Positions 42,859 to 51,863 of a DNA stretch of 64,000 bases are shown here, piece by piece. The notes beneath the pieces were generated by a model. That model saw nothing but the letters and a program-made list of their open reading frames with translations. It did no database searches and was not told the origin of the DNA. The DNA is from Acholeplasmataceae bacterium (lineage in GTDB: Bacteria; Bacillota_I; Bacilli_A; Acholeplasmatales; Acholeplasmataceae). A program made the position numbers and the translations under genes. Position 1 is the first letter of the stretch, and the number at the start of each line of letters is the position of its first letter. The stretch is from contig JAIOQX010000003.1 in NCBI GenBank assembly GCA_021108415.1, forward strand, positions 124,001 to 188,000. Direction: 5' to 3'.

Positions 42859-43401
42859 ATGATTGTCTGTGTAGGAGCTAGCGCAAGTGGTAAAACTCAA
42901 CTAGCAAAAACTTTATATAAGAATTATGGTTATACCAAATGTGTAACAACTACAACTAGAGATAAAAGAGTTGGAGAAATTGATGGTATAGATTATCATT
43001 TTGTATCTCAAAAAACATTTAATGAACTTTTAGAAAACAATGCTTTTTTTGAAGCTGCAACATATCATGATCACTCTTATGGTATACAAAAAAAAGATGT
43101 TCATAAAAATGGTATCGTCATTGTAGAACCCAATGGTGCAAATACTTTAATTAAGGCATTAAAAAAAGATGTATTTGTAGTCTATGTTGAATCAAGTGAA
43201 GCTTTGAGAAAAGAAAGAATGCAACAAAGAGCTGATGATCCGTTGATTATTCTTGAGCGAATCAATCAAGATCGTGACATTTTTAATATTAAAAATTTAG
43301 ATAGAATTGATTTAAAGATTACTAATGAATCTAAAACCTTAGAAGAACTTGCATCCTTTGTAAATCAAAGCTATCAAAGATATATCAATCAGCAATTATA
43401 A
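42859..43401 (+). CDS. Guanylate kinase-like protein
   Basis: 180 residues. ATG 42859 is preferred over 42856 for its spacing to AAAGGGG. The P-loop GASASGKTQLAKTL is at the N-terminus, and the guanylate kinase pattern follows: TTTTRDKRVGEIDGIDYHFV, then FFEAATYHDHSYGI. Unlike ordinary Gmk the P-loop begins GASASGKT and the YGT motif is shifted to SYGIQ. It should phosphorylate GMP or a related nucleotide, or may be a specialised paralogue. It stands alone. Confidence 0.82.
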   Translation: MIVCVGASASGKTQLAKTLYKNYGYTKCVTTTTRDKRVGEIDGIDYHFVSQKTFNELLENNAFFEAATYHDHSYGIQKKDVHKNGIVIVEPNGANTLIKALKKDVFVVYVESSEALRKERMQQRADDPLIILERINQDRDIFNIKNLDRIDLKITNESKTLEELASFVNQSYQRYINQQL

Positions 43402-43404
43402 ATC

Positions 43405-43429
43405 AATGAGGTAAAACTCATTTTTTTTA
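43405..43429 (+). terminator. Terminator after the guanylate-kinase-like gene
   Basis: AATGAG and CTCATT arms with a 6-base loop, then a T8 run. Confidence 0.78.
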
Positions 43430-43491
43430 CGGATTAAAATTAGATTAATTAAATTAAGTGTTATAATATCAATAGGTTTTAAGGAGGCATC

Positions 43492-44694
43492 ATGAAAAAG
43501 AATATCGCAATTACAATTTCCTTTTTTCTAGTGCAAGGCATCATACACAACCTAGGTCATCCGGTGACCCCTTCATTTGTTCGTGCATTAGGCATACCAG
43601 ATTTTATGTTTGGTGTCTTTTTTGCGTCCATGAGTTTTGGTTTAATGATTGGTGGACCAATTTGGGGCATTTTAGGTGATAATGGTAAAAAGAAGAACTT
43701 TATCGTTATTGGATTGGTGATGTATAGTATTGGTCAATTTGGATTTGGATATGCTGGTAATCAATATATCATGATGTTTTTTAGATTTTTTAGTGGATTA
43801 GGTGTGGTTGCGGCTTCGACATTGTTAATCAGTCATATTATAGAAATATCTGAGAAAAAAGATAGAGCAAAACATTTAGCATTTAGTGCAGCAGCAATGA
43901 CCTTAGGTGGATCAATTGGATATTATCTAGGTGGATTTATTGGAACCAATGAATTTATGGTTGAAATTTTAAATATTACATCATATTCAAAAATATTTTT
44001 GTTTCAAGCATTATTAAATATCTTGTACGCTGGATATGTATATTACGCATTTGTGGATTCTAAATTTGATATACAAGTTCTAAAAAAACCTAGTATTTTA
44101 CAAAGTTTTAAAGAAATCACTCAAATTAAACCAAGTTTATTACTCTTTTTAATTTCTCTAACATTTATGACAATAGGTGCAATTAATTTAAGTAAATATA
44201 TGGATGTCTATTTTAATGATTTAGGATATGACCCACAACAATTAGGTACATTTGTTTTTGTGACAGGTATCGTCTCTGTTATTGCATCTATATTTATTGT
44301 GCCTTTGTTTGCGAGATTTAAAAAACAAATCTTTGCTATATCAGTAATACAATTGTTGAGTGCTGCTATTGTATTTTATGTTTTTAGAGCGTCAAACTTT
44401 TTACTAGTTGTCTATACGATTTATATGATCTATGTCGTATTTAAAGCAGTTTATCAACCTCTAGAACAAAATTATATATCTTTAAATGCTAAAGAAGGAA
44501 ATTTTGGAAAAGTTATGGGTGTAAGACAATCATTTTTATCTATTGGGATGGTCATTGGGCCATTACTTGGGGGCTTTTTATATGAAAAAAGTCCGTTGCT
44601 ATTATTTGATTCATCAGCAATGATGTTCTTAATTGGTGTATTTTTACTAGGCTTTGTTTATCTCATAAAAAAAAGTAATCAAAAAAGCAATTAG
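43492..44694 (+). CDS. MFS family transporter
   Basis: 400 residues with twelve predicted membrane segments in two halves. The loop between segments 2 and 3 has the MFS motif GPIWGILGDNGKKKNFIVIG, and the start of the second half is near residue 205. The N-terminus FFLVQGIIHNLGHPVTPSFV resembles the drug-efflux or sugar-efflux groups. Substrate unknown. A strong GGAGG precedes ATG. Single gene followed by a bidirectional terminator. Confidence 0.92.
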   Translation: MKKNIAITISFFLVQGIIHNLGHPVTPSFVRALGIPDFMFGVFFASMSFGLMIGGPIWGILGDNGKKKNFIVIGLVMYSIGQFGFGYAGNQYIMMFFRFFSGLGVVAASTLLISHIIEISEKKDRAKHLAFSAAAMTLGGSIGYYLGGFIGTNEFMVEILNITSYSKIFLFQALLNILYAGYVYYAFVDSKFDIQVLKKPSILQSFKEITQIKPSLLLFLISLTFMTIGAINLSKYMDVYFNDLGYDPQQLGTFVFVTGIVSVIASIFIVPLFARFKKQIFAISVIQLLSAAIVFYVFRASNFLLVVYTIYMIYVVFKAVYQPLEQNYISLNAKEGNFGKVMGVRQSFLSIGMVIGPLLGGFLYEKSPLLLFDSSAMMFLIGVFLLGFVYLIKKSNQKSN

Positions 44695-44771
44695 ACAAAG
44701 CATATTAAATGACTTTATAAATCTAAGATGCTATAATTTATATATAAATCCTTTCTCCGGATTATAAAAAA

Positions 44772-44806
44772 AACATACGCGACCCATATCGCGTATTTTT
44801 TTATAC
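44772..44806. terminator. Bidirectional terminator
   Basis: ATACGCGA and TCGCGTAT arms (8 bp) flanked by A-rich sequence on one side and T7 on the other, so it can end transcripts from both the MFS gene and the convergent acetyltransferase gene. Confidence 0.85.
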
Positions 44807-44827
44807 TCATATAAAGAAAAGTGATGC

Positions 44828-45349
44828 TTATGCACCACTTAAATCTATCCAATATCGTTGTATGATTTCATGATCTGTGACATCATAAACTTCATTTTCT
44901 AAAATACCCTTATTAGCGATAATCGCTTTTGCAGATGCGATATTTGATTTATCACATACCATTAAAACACGGTTGATTCCTTTTTCCTTAGCTTTTGCTA
45001 AAGCGAGTTTTAGCATTTTCTTTGATAAGCCTAAACCTCTTTTTGAGGGTCTTATACCATATGCAATATGCCCCCGGATTTTAAATAGAATATCATTTAA
45101 ATAATGGCGTATATTTACGAAACCTAATATCTCATCACGATTATTAACAAAGAAATAATTCGAATCAGGTACATATCCTCTTGGTAGATTGATATCATGC
45201 TCTGCTTGATAAAAATAACTTAAAAGGTCTTCATAACTCATATCTTTGATATCAGAGGTTAGTGGTGTCATTGATTGATCACCCCAGTCTTTAATATAAG
45301 CTAGATATTTCTCTTTATAAGCTAGTGTTGGTTTAACTAATTTATACAT
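44828..45349 (-). CDS. GNAT family N-acetyltransferase
   Basis: 173 residues on the minus strand from ATG 45349, with AAGGAAG 9 bases upstream; GTG 45358 is the alternative. The GNAT pattern: ILGFVNIRHYLND, then the acetyl-CoA site HIAYGIRPSKRGLGLSKKML, then NRVLMVCDKSNIASAKAIIA. Members with this RHYLN pattern are common in Firmicutes. Substrate unknown. It is a lone gene convergent with the MFS gene. Confidence 0.9.
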   Translation of the reverse strand: MYKLVKPTLAYKEKYLAYIKDWGDQSMTPLTSDIKDMSYEDLLSYFYQAEHDINLPRGYVPDSNYFFVNNRDEILGFVNIRHYLNDILFKIRGHIAYGIRPSKRGLGLSKKMLKLALAKAKEKGINRVLMVCDKSNIASAKAIIANKGILENEVYDVTDHEIIQRYWIDLSGA

Positions 45350-45410
45350 AATAGACACTTCCTTATCTATTGTATATTATAACATTTATTGCTTTATAAA
45401 GCAATTAAGA

Positions 45411-46988
45411 TTAATAATAGCAAATTGTACCATCACATCTTTTTTCTGTTCCTACTAGATAAGAAGCTTCTTGTTTTATAATGATTTGACCTCTTCCAAA
45501 ATGACCTAATTCGGGTTGGATAATAACTTGATGTCCCTTTTCTTTTAAGCCTTCAATTATCAAAGGATCAAGATCTGGCTCTACAAATATTGTGTTATCT
45601 TTTACCCATTGAAATCTAGGTCTATCAAGAGCTTCTTGAGGATTTAGATTGAAATCAATTAAAGATGAAATGACTTGTAAGTGCCCTTGAGGTTGCATAA
45701 AACCACCCATGACACCAAATGGTCCTATTGGCTTTTTATTTTTAGTTATAAATCCTGGAATAATTGTATGATATGTTTTCTTGTTTGGACCTATATAATT
45801 TACAGATTTTTCATCCATAGAAAAATTATGTCCTCTATTTTGTAGAGCTATACCCGTATGAGGTACGACTAGACCAGAACCAAAGCCCATATAATTACTT
45901 TGAATAAATGAGACCATATTACCATCTTGATCAGCAGTAGCAAGATACACAGTACCGCTTGATTTAGGATGACCACAGATAGGTTTTTGTGCGGTATCTT
46001 TTATATTATCATATCTTTTTTTAGCATAAGATTTTGACAGGAGATCATCTACACTAATGTTCATATAATTTGGATCAGCAATATAATTTAGACCATCGGC
46101 AAATGCTTGCTTTATGGATTCAATAGAATAATGATAAGTATCAAGTGAATCACAAGATTTTTTTTGATGATTTTCAAAAATATTAAGACCCATTAATCCA
46201 ATGATACCTTGTGTATTAGGAGGTAACTCATAAATATCATAGCCATTATAAGAAGTAGAAACGGGCTTTACCCATTCGACTTTATGAGCAGTTAAATCGC
46301 TTTTTCTAATTAAGCCATCATGTTTAATAGAAAATGCTTCAATTTGATCAGCAATTTGTCCTTCATAAAAACTAGCTCCATGTGTATCAGCTATCTCTTG
46401 TAAAGTCTTTGCATGATCTTTTAAGACGACTATATCTCCAACATTTGGAACTTTTCCAAATGTGTTTTGCCAGGATTTAAACATATCACCAGTCAGTTTT
46501 TTATCATAAATATCTTTTGCTTTTTTCCAGTTTTCAACTACAGTTTTACTGGCTCTATACCCCTCTTTAGCAAGTTTTATTGCAGGAGCTAAAACTTCTT
46601 TGAAAGAAAGCTTACCATAAGCTTTAGATAATTCTGACCATCCTTTAACAACTCCAGGTACAGTAACGGGTAAAAAACCAAATGTAGGTAACTCAGTTAA
46701 TCCTCTAGATTTTAAGACATCCATGGACAATAAAGCTGGAGATTTCCCACTTGAGTTCATTCCAATTAATTTATCTTTGTACCAAATGATGGCGAAATTA
46801 TCGCCACCTATTCCATTACTGGTTGGTTCGCAAACAGTAAGGGCAGCAGCAGTTGCTATTGCAGCATCAATTGCATTACCACCTTTTTTCAATATGTCTA
46901 ATCCAGCCTGTGCAGCACTTGGCTCAGAAGTCGCAACCACGCCATGCTTTGCGGTTACTGGATTTAATTTTGAGTTGTATCGATTCAT
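45411..46988 (-). CDS. ggt: Gamma-glutamyltransferase family proenzyme
   Basis: 525 residues on the minus strand. The start ATSEPSAAQAGLDILKKGGN, then TSNGIGGDNFAIIW are the family's N-terminal motifs. The self-cleavage and catalytic residue is Thr346 in PKSSGTVYLATADQDGN, followed by FIQSNYMGFGSG. There is no signal peptide, so unlike secreted Ggt it seems cytoplasmic; the FRase or Cephalosporin-acylase-like subgroup is possible. It transfers or hydrolyses gamma-glutamyl groups, for instance from glutathione. Single gene. Confidence 0.92.
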   Translation of the reverse strand: MNRYNSKLNPVTAKHGVVATSEPSAAQAGLDILKKGGNAIDAAIATAAALTVCEPTSNGIGGDNFAIIWYKDKLIGMNSSGKSPALLSMDVLKSRGLTELPTFGFLPVTVPGVVKGWSELSKAYGKLSFKEVLAPAIKLAKEGYRASKTVVENWKKAKDIYDKKLTGDMFKSWQNTFGKVPNVGDIVVLKDHAKTLQEIADTHGASFYEGQIADQIEAFSIKHDGLIRKSDLTAHKVEWVKPVSTSYNGYDIYELPPNTQGIIGLMGLNIFENHQKKSCDSLDTYHYSIESIKQAFADGLNYIADPNYMNISVDDLLSKSYAKKRYDNIKDTAQKPICGHPKSSGTVYLATADQDGNMVSFIQSNYMGFGSGLVVPHTGIALQNRGHNFSMDEKSVNYIGPNKKTYHTIIPGFITKNKKPIGPFGVMGGFMQPQGHLQVISSLIDFNLNPQEALDRPRFQWVKDNTIFVEPDLDPLIIEGLKEKGHQVIIQPELGHFGRGQIIIKQEASYLVGTEKRCDGTICYY

Positions 46989-47105
46989 ATGATCACCATT
47001 TTAACCTTTAATTATATATAGTTTATCATGTATTTATAAATCTAAACAAGCCTTTATTTTCTTTTCTCATGTTATAATATGACATATAGATAAAAAGGAG
47101 CTCAT

Positions 47106-47720
47106 ATGAATCAAGAAATTATATTTAAAAACAATTCAAAAGAAGTTGCTTTTTTAATTGAAAAAGACGATAACTTAAAAGATTTATTTAAACATCCAGA
47201 AGAAATAAAAGTTACTATATCAGATGATTATTACACATCTTTAGTACAAACAATCATTGCTCAACAGCTATCTACTAAAGTAGCTGATGTGATTTATAAA
47301 AGGTTAGTTGAGCTTTTAGATAATGATATAAAACCACTAAATGTTTTAGCAACAACAGATGAAGATTTAAGAATGATTGGATTATCTAGACCTAAAATTA
47401 AGTATTTAAAATCTCTAGCTTCTCATGTTATAGAACAAAAAACTAATTTTGAAGATTTTCCTAATATGTCAAATCAAGAGATTATTGATCAATTGGTTGA
47501 AATTAAAGGTATAGGCATATGGACTGCGCAAATGTTTTTGATGTTTTCAATGGGAAGATTAGATGTGTTTTCCACTGGTGATTTGGGATTAAGAAATGCA
47601 TTAAAAAAACTATTGAATAGACCAGAAATGACATTTGAAGAAATCGAGAAATATAGTGAAAAATGGATTCCATATCGCTCATATGTATCTCATTATTTAT
47701 GGCATCTTTGGGATGATTAG
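47106..47720 (+). CDS. alkA: DNA-3-methyladenine glycosylase (AlkA-like, HhH-GPD)
   Basis: 204 residues. The helix-hairpin-helix is VEIKGIGIWTAQMFLMFSMG, followed at a fixed distance by catalytic Asp159 in VFSTGDLGLRNAL. The N-terminal beta domain of E. coli AlkA is missing, as in MagIII or yeast Mag1-like enzymes. It removes alkylated bases in base-excision repair. AAAAGGAG precedes ATG. It is 57 bases upstream of zwf and may be cotranscribed with it. Confidence 0.92.
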   Translation: MNQEIIFKNNSKEVAFLIEKDDNLKDLFKHPEEIKVTISDDYYTSLVQTIIAQQLSTKVADVIYKRLVELLDNDIKPLNVLATTDEDLRMIGLSRPKIKYLKSLASHVIEQKTNFEDFPNMSNQEIIDQLVEIKGIGIWTAQMFLMFSMGRLDVFSTGDLGLRNALKKLLNRPEMTFEEIEKYSEKWIPYRSYVSHYLWHLWDD

Positions 47721-47777
47721 ATAAGAAAAGAGCATAACATTAATGAAAGGATACGGGTTAAACCGTTACATGAAACT

Positions 47778-49142
47778 ATGAATAAATTAATATTTACAAT
47801 CTTTGGATCTACAGGTGATCTTACATCTAGAAAACTTTTACCTGCGCTATCGAGATTATATAAAGAGAAAAAAATAGATAAAAAAACAAAAATTATTTGT
47901 TTAGGTAGAAAAGATTTAGATACAAACTCTTATCTATCTTATATGAATGAAGAATCAAGTGCACCACTAGATCTTGATGTTTTAAAAAATATAGTTGAAT
48001 ATCACAAAATTCAGATTACAGACGAAAAAGACTATGGACAATTAAAAGAATTAATTGCATCAAGTAGTGATGCACATACAAAACAATTATTTTATCTAGC
48101 AATTGGTCCCGAATTGTTTTTTGATGTTGCAAAAAACATTAATCAATCTGGATTAATCCAAAAAAACAATGATAATCAAATGATTATGTTTGAAAAACCT
48201 TTCGGACATGATTTGCAAAGTGCAAAAAAAATCAATCAAATGTTATGGGATTTCTTTGATGAAAAACAAATCTTTAGAATTGATCATTACTTAGGAAAAG
48301 AAATGATTCAAAATATTATGATGGTTAGATTTGCAAATAGAATATTTGAAGAAGTTTGGTATAACAGAACCATTAAAAACGTTAAAATTATTGTTAAAGA
48401 AACTGATGGTATCTTTAACAGAGGTGGATATTACGATCAATCAGGTGCACTTAAAGATATGGTGCAATCACATCTATTACAGATGTTAAGCATGGTTTCT
48501 ATGGAAGTGCCTTTGAGCTATCATAGTGAAGATGTGAAAAATGAAAAAGTAAAAGCAATCGAAAATGTGTCCTTTGATAAACATTCATTCATATTTGGAC
48601 AATATGAAGGGTATTTAAATGAAGATAAGATCAAAGAAGATTCTCAAACTGAGACATTTGTCTTTTTAAAAGCATATGTTAATACTCCAAGATTTAAAGG
48701 TGTACCATTTTATTTAATGACAGGCAAGAAGCTTGATCAAAAAGAATCAGTGATTATTGTTGAATTTGAAGAAACATCAGAACAAAGAAAATGGAATCTA
48801 CCATTATCAACAAATAAACTATATATTAAAATTGCACCAGATGATGGTGTAGGTTTAAAGTTTAATTCTAAAGTTCCTGGATTATCAGGCGATGTTGAAG
48901 AAGTTGAATTAGAATACTGTGCAGCATGTAATGCTGTAGGTAATATGAGTGAAGCTTATGAGAAACTCTTATTGGATGCGACTGAATCTCATAAAACTTT
49001 ATTTACAAGATGGGATGAAATTGAACTTTCATGGAAACTTATCGATCAAATCAAAGAAAAACAGTCAAAACCAATTATTTACAAAGATTATCAATCGTTA
49101 AAAGATTTAATTTATAAGAAAATGGATGTGAAAATGCCATGA
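47778..49142 (+). CDS. zwf: Glucose-6-phosphate 1-dehydrogenase
   Basis: 454 residues. NADP-binding loop FGSTGDLTSRKL at 9-20, substrate site FRIDHYLGKEMIQN with His170 and Lys174, and EKPFGHDLQSAK at 139-150. It makes 6-phosphogluconolactone and NADPH, useful for the fatty acid operon further on. There is no clear ribosome site next to ATG 47778: the nearest, GAAAGGA, lies about 30 bases upstream, before a palindrome and a 3-codon open frame (ATG AAA CTA TGA) whose stop overlaps the start. The stop overlaps the next gene by 4 bases. Confidence 0.95.
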   Translation: MNKLIFTIFGSTGDLTSRKLLPALSRLYKEKKIDKKTKIICLGRKDLDTNSYLSYMNEESSAPLDLDVLKNIVEYHKIQITDEKDYGQLKELIASSSDAHTKQLFYLAIGPELFFDVAKNINQSGLIQKNNDNQMIMFEKPFGHDLQSAKKINQMLWDFFDEKQIFRIDHYLGKEMIQNIMMVRFANRIFEEVWYNRTIKNVKIIVKETDGIFNRGGYYDQSGALKDMVQSHLLQMLSMVSMEVPLSYHSEDVKNEKVKAIENVSFDKHSFIFGQYEGYLNEDKIKEDSQTETFVFLKAYVNTPRFKGVPFYLMTGKKLDQKESVIIVEFEETSEQRKWNLPLSTNKLYIKIAPDDGVGLKFNSKVPGLSGDVEEVELEYCAACNAVGNMSEAYEKLLLDATESHKTLFTRWDEIELSWKLIDQIKEKQSKPIIYKDYQSLKDLIYKKMDVKMP

Positions 49143-49756
49143 CATATTATGATGTAAGTATGAAAATAAGCGCTGATATGCAAGTTTATAAGAATAAAGA
49201 AGAGAAAAAACCTGTCTTTAGAGTTGCATCTGATTTTGATACGAGTGTTGCACATGAAACTGAAGTGACTTTAAATCTTCATACAGGTACACATATGGAT
49301 TTTCCACTTCATATGATTGAAGATGGACAAACATCTTCAGAACTTGTTTTAGACAGATTAATTAGAGAAGTAAAAGTTTTTGATTTGACTCATCTTAAAA
49401 ATAAGATTACAAAAGATGACTTAATTAATTTAAATATTAATAAAGATGATTTTATTCTTTTTAAAACTAGAAATAGCTATGAAGATCAATTTAACTTTAA
49501 ATTTATCTATATTGATCAAGGTGCTGCCCTATATTTAAATCAAAAGCAAATAAGTGGTGTTGGCATAGATGCACTAGGTGTTGAGCGTGATCAAGCAGAT
49601 CATATGACGCATAAATTATTATTTGAAAAAGATATTTATATTATCGAAGGACTTAGATTAAAAGAAGTTAAGCAAGGATCATACTTTATGTATGCACTAC
49701 CTATAAAAATGGATCATTCAGATGCATTGTTATTGAGTGTTGTTTTGGTTGCATAA
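49139..49756 (+). CDS. Cyclase family protein (kynurenine formamidase-like)
   Basis: 205 residues. The metal-binding motif HTGTHMDFPLHM (about residues 48-59) identifies the cyclase/KynB family of metal-dependent hydrolases. Further conserved parts are ALGVERDQADHMTHKLLFEK and YIIEGLRLKEVKQGSYF. These enzymes hydrolyse amides or lactone-like rings. Adjacent to zwf with a 4-base overlap, a role as a lactonase for 6-phosphogluconolactone is conceivable, but this is inference. Translation is coupled with zwf. Confidence 0.87.
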   Translation: MTYYDVSMKISADMQVYKNKEEKKPVFRVASDFDTSVAHETEVTLNLHTGTHMDFPLHMIEDGQTSSELVLDRLIREVKVFDLTHLKNKITKDDLINLNINKDDFILFKTRNSYEDQFNFKFIYIDQGAALYLNQKQISGVGIDALGVERDQADHMTHKLLFEKDIYIIEGLRLKEVKQGSYFMYALPIKMDHSDALLLSVVLVA

Positions 49757-49758
49757 TT

Positions 49759-50271
49759 ATGATTAGACAAGCGCGATTAAATGAGTTTGATCAAATTTGG
49801 GATCTTAGACTTAAGACCTCTAAATTGTTAAAACAAAGAGGTATTGATCAATGGCAATATCATCTGCCTGATCAAAAAACAATAGAAAATGATATTGAGC
49901 TTAATGAGTTTTTTATTTATGAGATAGATAATCAAATCATTGGTATGATTGCCATTAAATCAGGTATAGAAGATACATATCTGAAAATATATGATGGCAG
50001 CTGGTCAAAAGATATAGAGTATCTTACGATTCACAGACTTGCTGTATCTGCTGGTTTTCTCGGGAAAAATGTCGCAAAAGAGTTGATTCTATTTGCGCAT
50101 CAACTTGCAAAAAAGAAAAATATAAACTATATCAGAATCGATACACATGAGGATAATAGATTTGCAATTAAGCTATTTGAATCCCTAGGATATTCACTTA
50201 AAGGATATATATATTTAGCTGAAAATCACGTTGGAGATAGAAAACGATTAGCATACGATATTTTATTATAG
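49759..50271 (+). CDS. GNAT family N-acetyltransferase
   Basis: 170 residues. The N-terminus MIRQARLNEFDQIWDLRLKT is typical, the helical part RGIDQWQYHLPDQKTIENDI follows, and the acetyl-CoA site is LTIHRLAVSAGFLGKNVAKE. The end pattern NRFAIKLFESLGYSLKGYI completes the fold. It begins 2 bases after the cyclase-family stop, so it is part of the zwf operon. Substrate unknown. Confidence 0.88.
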   Translation: MIRQARLNEFDQIWDLRLKTSKLLKQRGIDQWQYHLPDQKTIENDIELNEFFIYEIDNQIIGMIAIKSGIEDTYLKIYDGSWSKDIEYLTIHRLAVSAGFLGKNVAKELILFAHQLAKKKNINYIRIDTHEDNRFAIKLFESLGYSLKGYIYLAENHVGDRKRLAYDILL

Positions 50272-50286
50272 AAGGATGGTGAACAT

Positions 50287-51207
50287 ATGAAAGTATTTCT
50301 TGATAAACGATATGTAAAAATCGAATTATATGAAACATTCATTCAAAAATATAATGAGCATACTTTTGTTTTTGACATCAAAGACAGCTTTGATTGTCAA
50401 ATTATAATTAGTGTTCCAAGTTATATCACAAAAAAAGTGCTTGAGAAATATCCTAATTTGGAATGGATAGAACTTATTACTGCCGGCTATGACGGCATTG
50501 ATCTAGCATATTTAAAACAAAGAAATATTTCATTAACATATGCTAAAGATGTATTTAGTATTCAAATTGCTGAAGATGTTTTTTCAAAAATTCTTTATTT
50601 TAATAGAAATTTAAAAAAGCATATGAAATCTTCTGAAAAACATGTTTGGAAATTTCAAAAATCTGATCACGAACTTTATGGTTCAACAGTAGGCATCATT
50701 GGAGCAGGTTCAATAGGACAACACGTGGCAGAGCGTATGAAAGCATTTAAAACTAAAGTGATTGGATATAAAAGACATTTAGAGTATATTCCTTTTTTTG
50801 ATAAAATATATACAACTAAAGAGGGTTTATATGAATTATTAAAAGAAAGTGATTATATCATCATCTCTATACCTCTAACAAAAGATACAAGGTATCTTAT
50901 AGATGCGAAAGCTTTATCAATAATGAAAAAAGACGCATTACTTATTAATGTAGCTAGAGGAGAAATCATCGATCAAATTGCTTTAACAAAAGCATTAAAA
51001 AATGACCAAATCAGGGGTGCAGGACTTGATGTAGTGACCCCTGAACCACTACCCAAAGATGATCCTTTATGGGATTTAGAGAACTGTTTGATTACACCGC
51101 ATAATGCAAGTTCATCTCCTAACGTAAACAGAAGAATAGCTGATGAGATTATAGATACTTTTATAAAGTATCTAGAGAAAAAACAATTAGACAATAGAAT
51201 TATATGA
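50287..51207 (+). CDS. NAD-dependent D-2-hydroxyacid dehydrogenase
   Basis: 306 residues. The catalytic order is intact: GIIGAGSIGQHVAERM binds NAD, then INVARGEIIDQIALTKAL with the Arg, PEPLPKDDPLWDL with the Glu region, and the His in LITPHNASSSP. It resembles the GhrA/D-isomer group that reduces glyoxylate, hydroxypyruvate or 2-oxo acids. GAAGGATGG precedes ATG. It is the last gene of the zwf operon; a terminator overlaps its stop. Confidence 0.9.
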   Translation: MKVFLDKRYVKIELYETFIQKYNEHTFVFDIKDSFDCQIIISVPSYITKKVLEKYPNLEWIELITAGYDGIDLAYLKQRNISLTYAKDVFSIQIAEDVFSKILYFNRNLKKHMKSSEKHVWKFQKSDHELYGSTVGIIGAGSIGQHVAERMKAFKTKVIGYKRHLEYIPFFDKIYTTKEGLYELLKESDYIIISIPLTKDTRYLIDAKALSIMKKDALLINVARGEIIDQIALTKALKNDQIRGAGLDVVTPEPLPKDDPLWDLENCLITPHNASSSPNVNRRIADEIIDTFIKYLEKKQLDNRII

Positions 51208-51236
51208 AAAGTGAATACGTATTCACTTTTTTTTAT
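51207..51236 (+). terminator. Terminator after the hydroxyacid dehydrogenase
   Basis: AAAGTGAATAC and GTATTCACTTT form an 11-bp perfect stem with almost no loop, followed by T residues. Confidence 0.85.
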
Positions 51237-51258
51237 TTTGTAAAAAATAATATATTGA

Positions 51259-51311
51259 TTGACATAAAATTATATTGTGATAGAATAATAAGAGTATTTT
51301 GATATTCAAAA
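51259..51311 (+). promoter_or_regulatory. acc-fab operon promoter with FabT-like palindrome
   Basis: -35 TTGACA (51259-51264), 16-base spacer, -10 TAGAAT (51281-51286). Ten bases later is TTTTGATATTCAAAA (51297-51311), a palindrome around TAT that resembles the TTTGA-N-TCAAA sites of FabT-type MarR repressors of fatty acid synthesis. No marR-like gene is in the window. A leader of about 100 bases follows before accB. Confidence 0.7.
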
Positions 51312-51413
51312 CATTTGAAATCCAAATCGAGGTGATGTCAATAATTAAATAAAAGTAAGTGTCTACCATGAAAAATCAGCAACACCAAAAAAAATATAAA
51401 GTGATGGTAAATC

Positions 51414-51863
51414 ATGACAATAAAAGAGATACAAAATATAATTAAAGAATTTGAGAAATCAGAACTTATGAGTCTTGAACTAGAGACTAAAGATGTGAAA
51501 ATCAAATTATCTAAACAAAAACAAAATGAAATCATTGAAAATAAATCTGATAAAAATATACATTTAAATACTAAAACTAAACATCATGACAACTTAAACA
51601 CAAATGATGAAAATCATACCTATATTAAATCGCCACTTGTCGGTACTTTTTATGCTCAAGCAACTCCAGATGCTAAACCATTTGTTCAAGTTGGACAAAA
51701 AGTTAAAAAAGGAGAAGTTGTTTGTATAATCGAAGCGATGAAGATTATGAATGAGATCACTTCACCATATACTGGTGTGATTAAAACTATTGAAGTCAAT
51801 AATAAAGATGTGATTGGCTATGATCAAGTTTTAATGACAATAGGTGAAGTTTTTGAAAAATAA
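51414..51863 (+). CDS. accB: Biotin carboxyl carrier protein of acetyl-CoA carboxylase
   Basis: 149 residues. The biotin attachment motif is IIEAMKIMNEI with Lys110. A charged linker (about 35-70, KQKQNEIIENKSDKNIHLN) separates the N-terminal helix from the lipoyl-like domain YIKSPLVGTFYAQATPDAKP. It carries carboxybiotin between AccC and AccAD in the first step of fatty acid synthesis. It is the first gene of the operon and overlaps the accC frame. Confidence 0.95.
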   Translation: MTIKEIQNIIKEFEKSELMSLELETKDVKIKLSKQKQNEIIENKSDKNIHLNTKTKHHDNLNTNDENHTYIKSPLVGTFYAQATPDAKPFVQVGQKVKKGEVVCIIEAMKIMNEITSPYTGVIKTIEVNNKDVIGYDQVLMTIGEVFEK

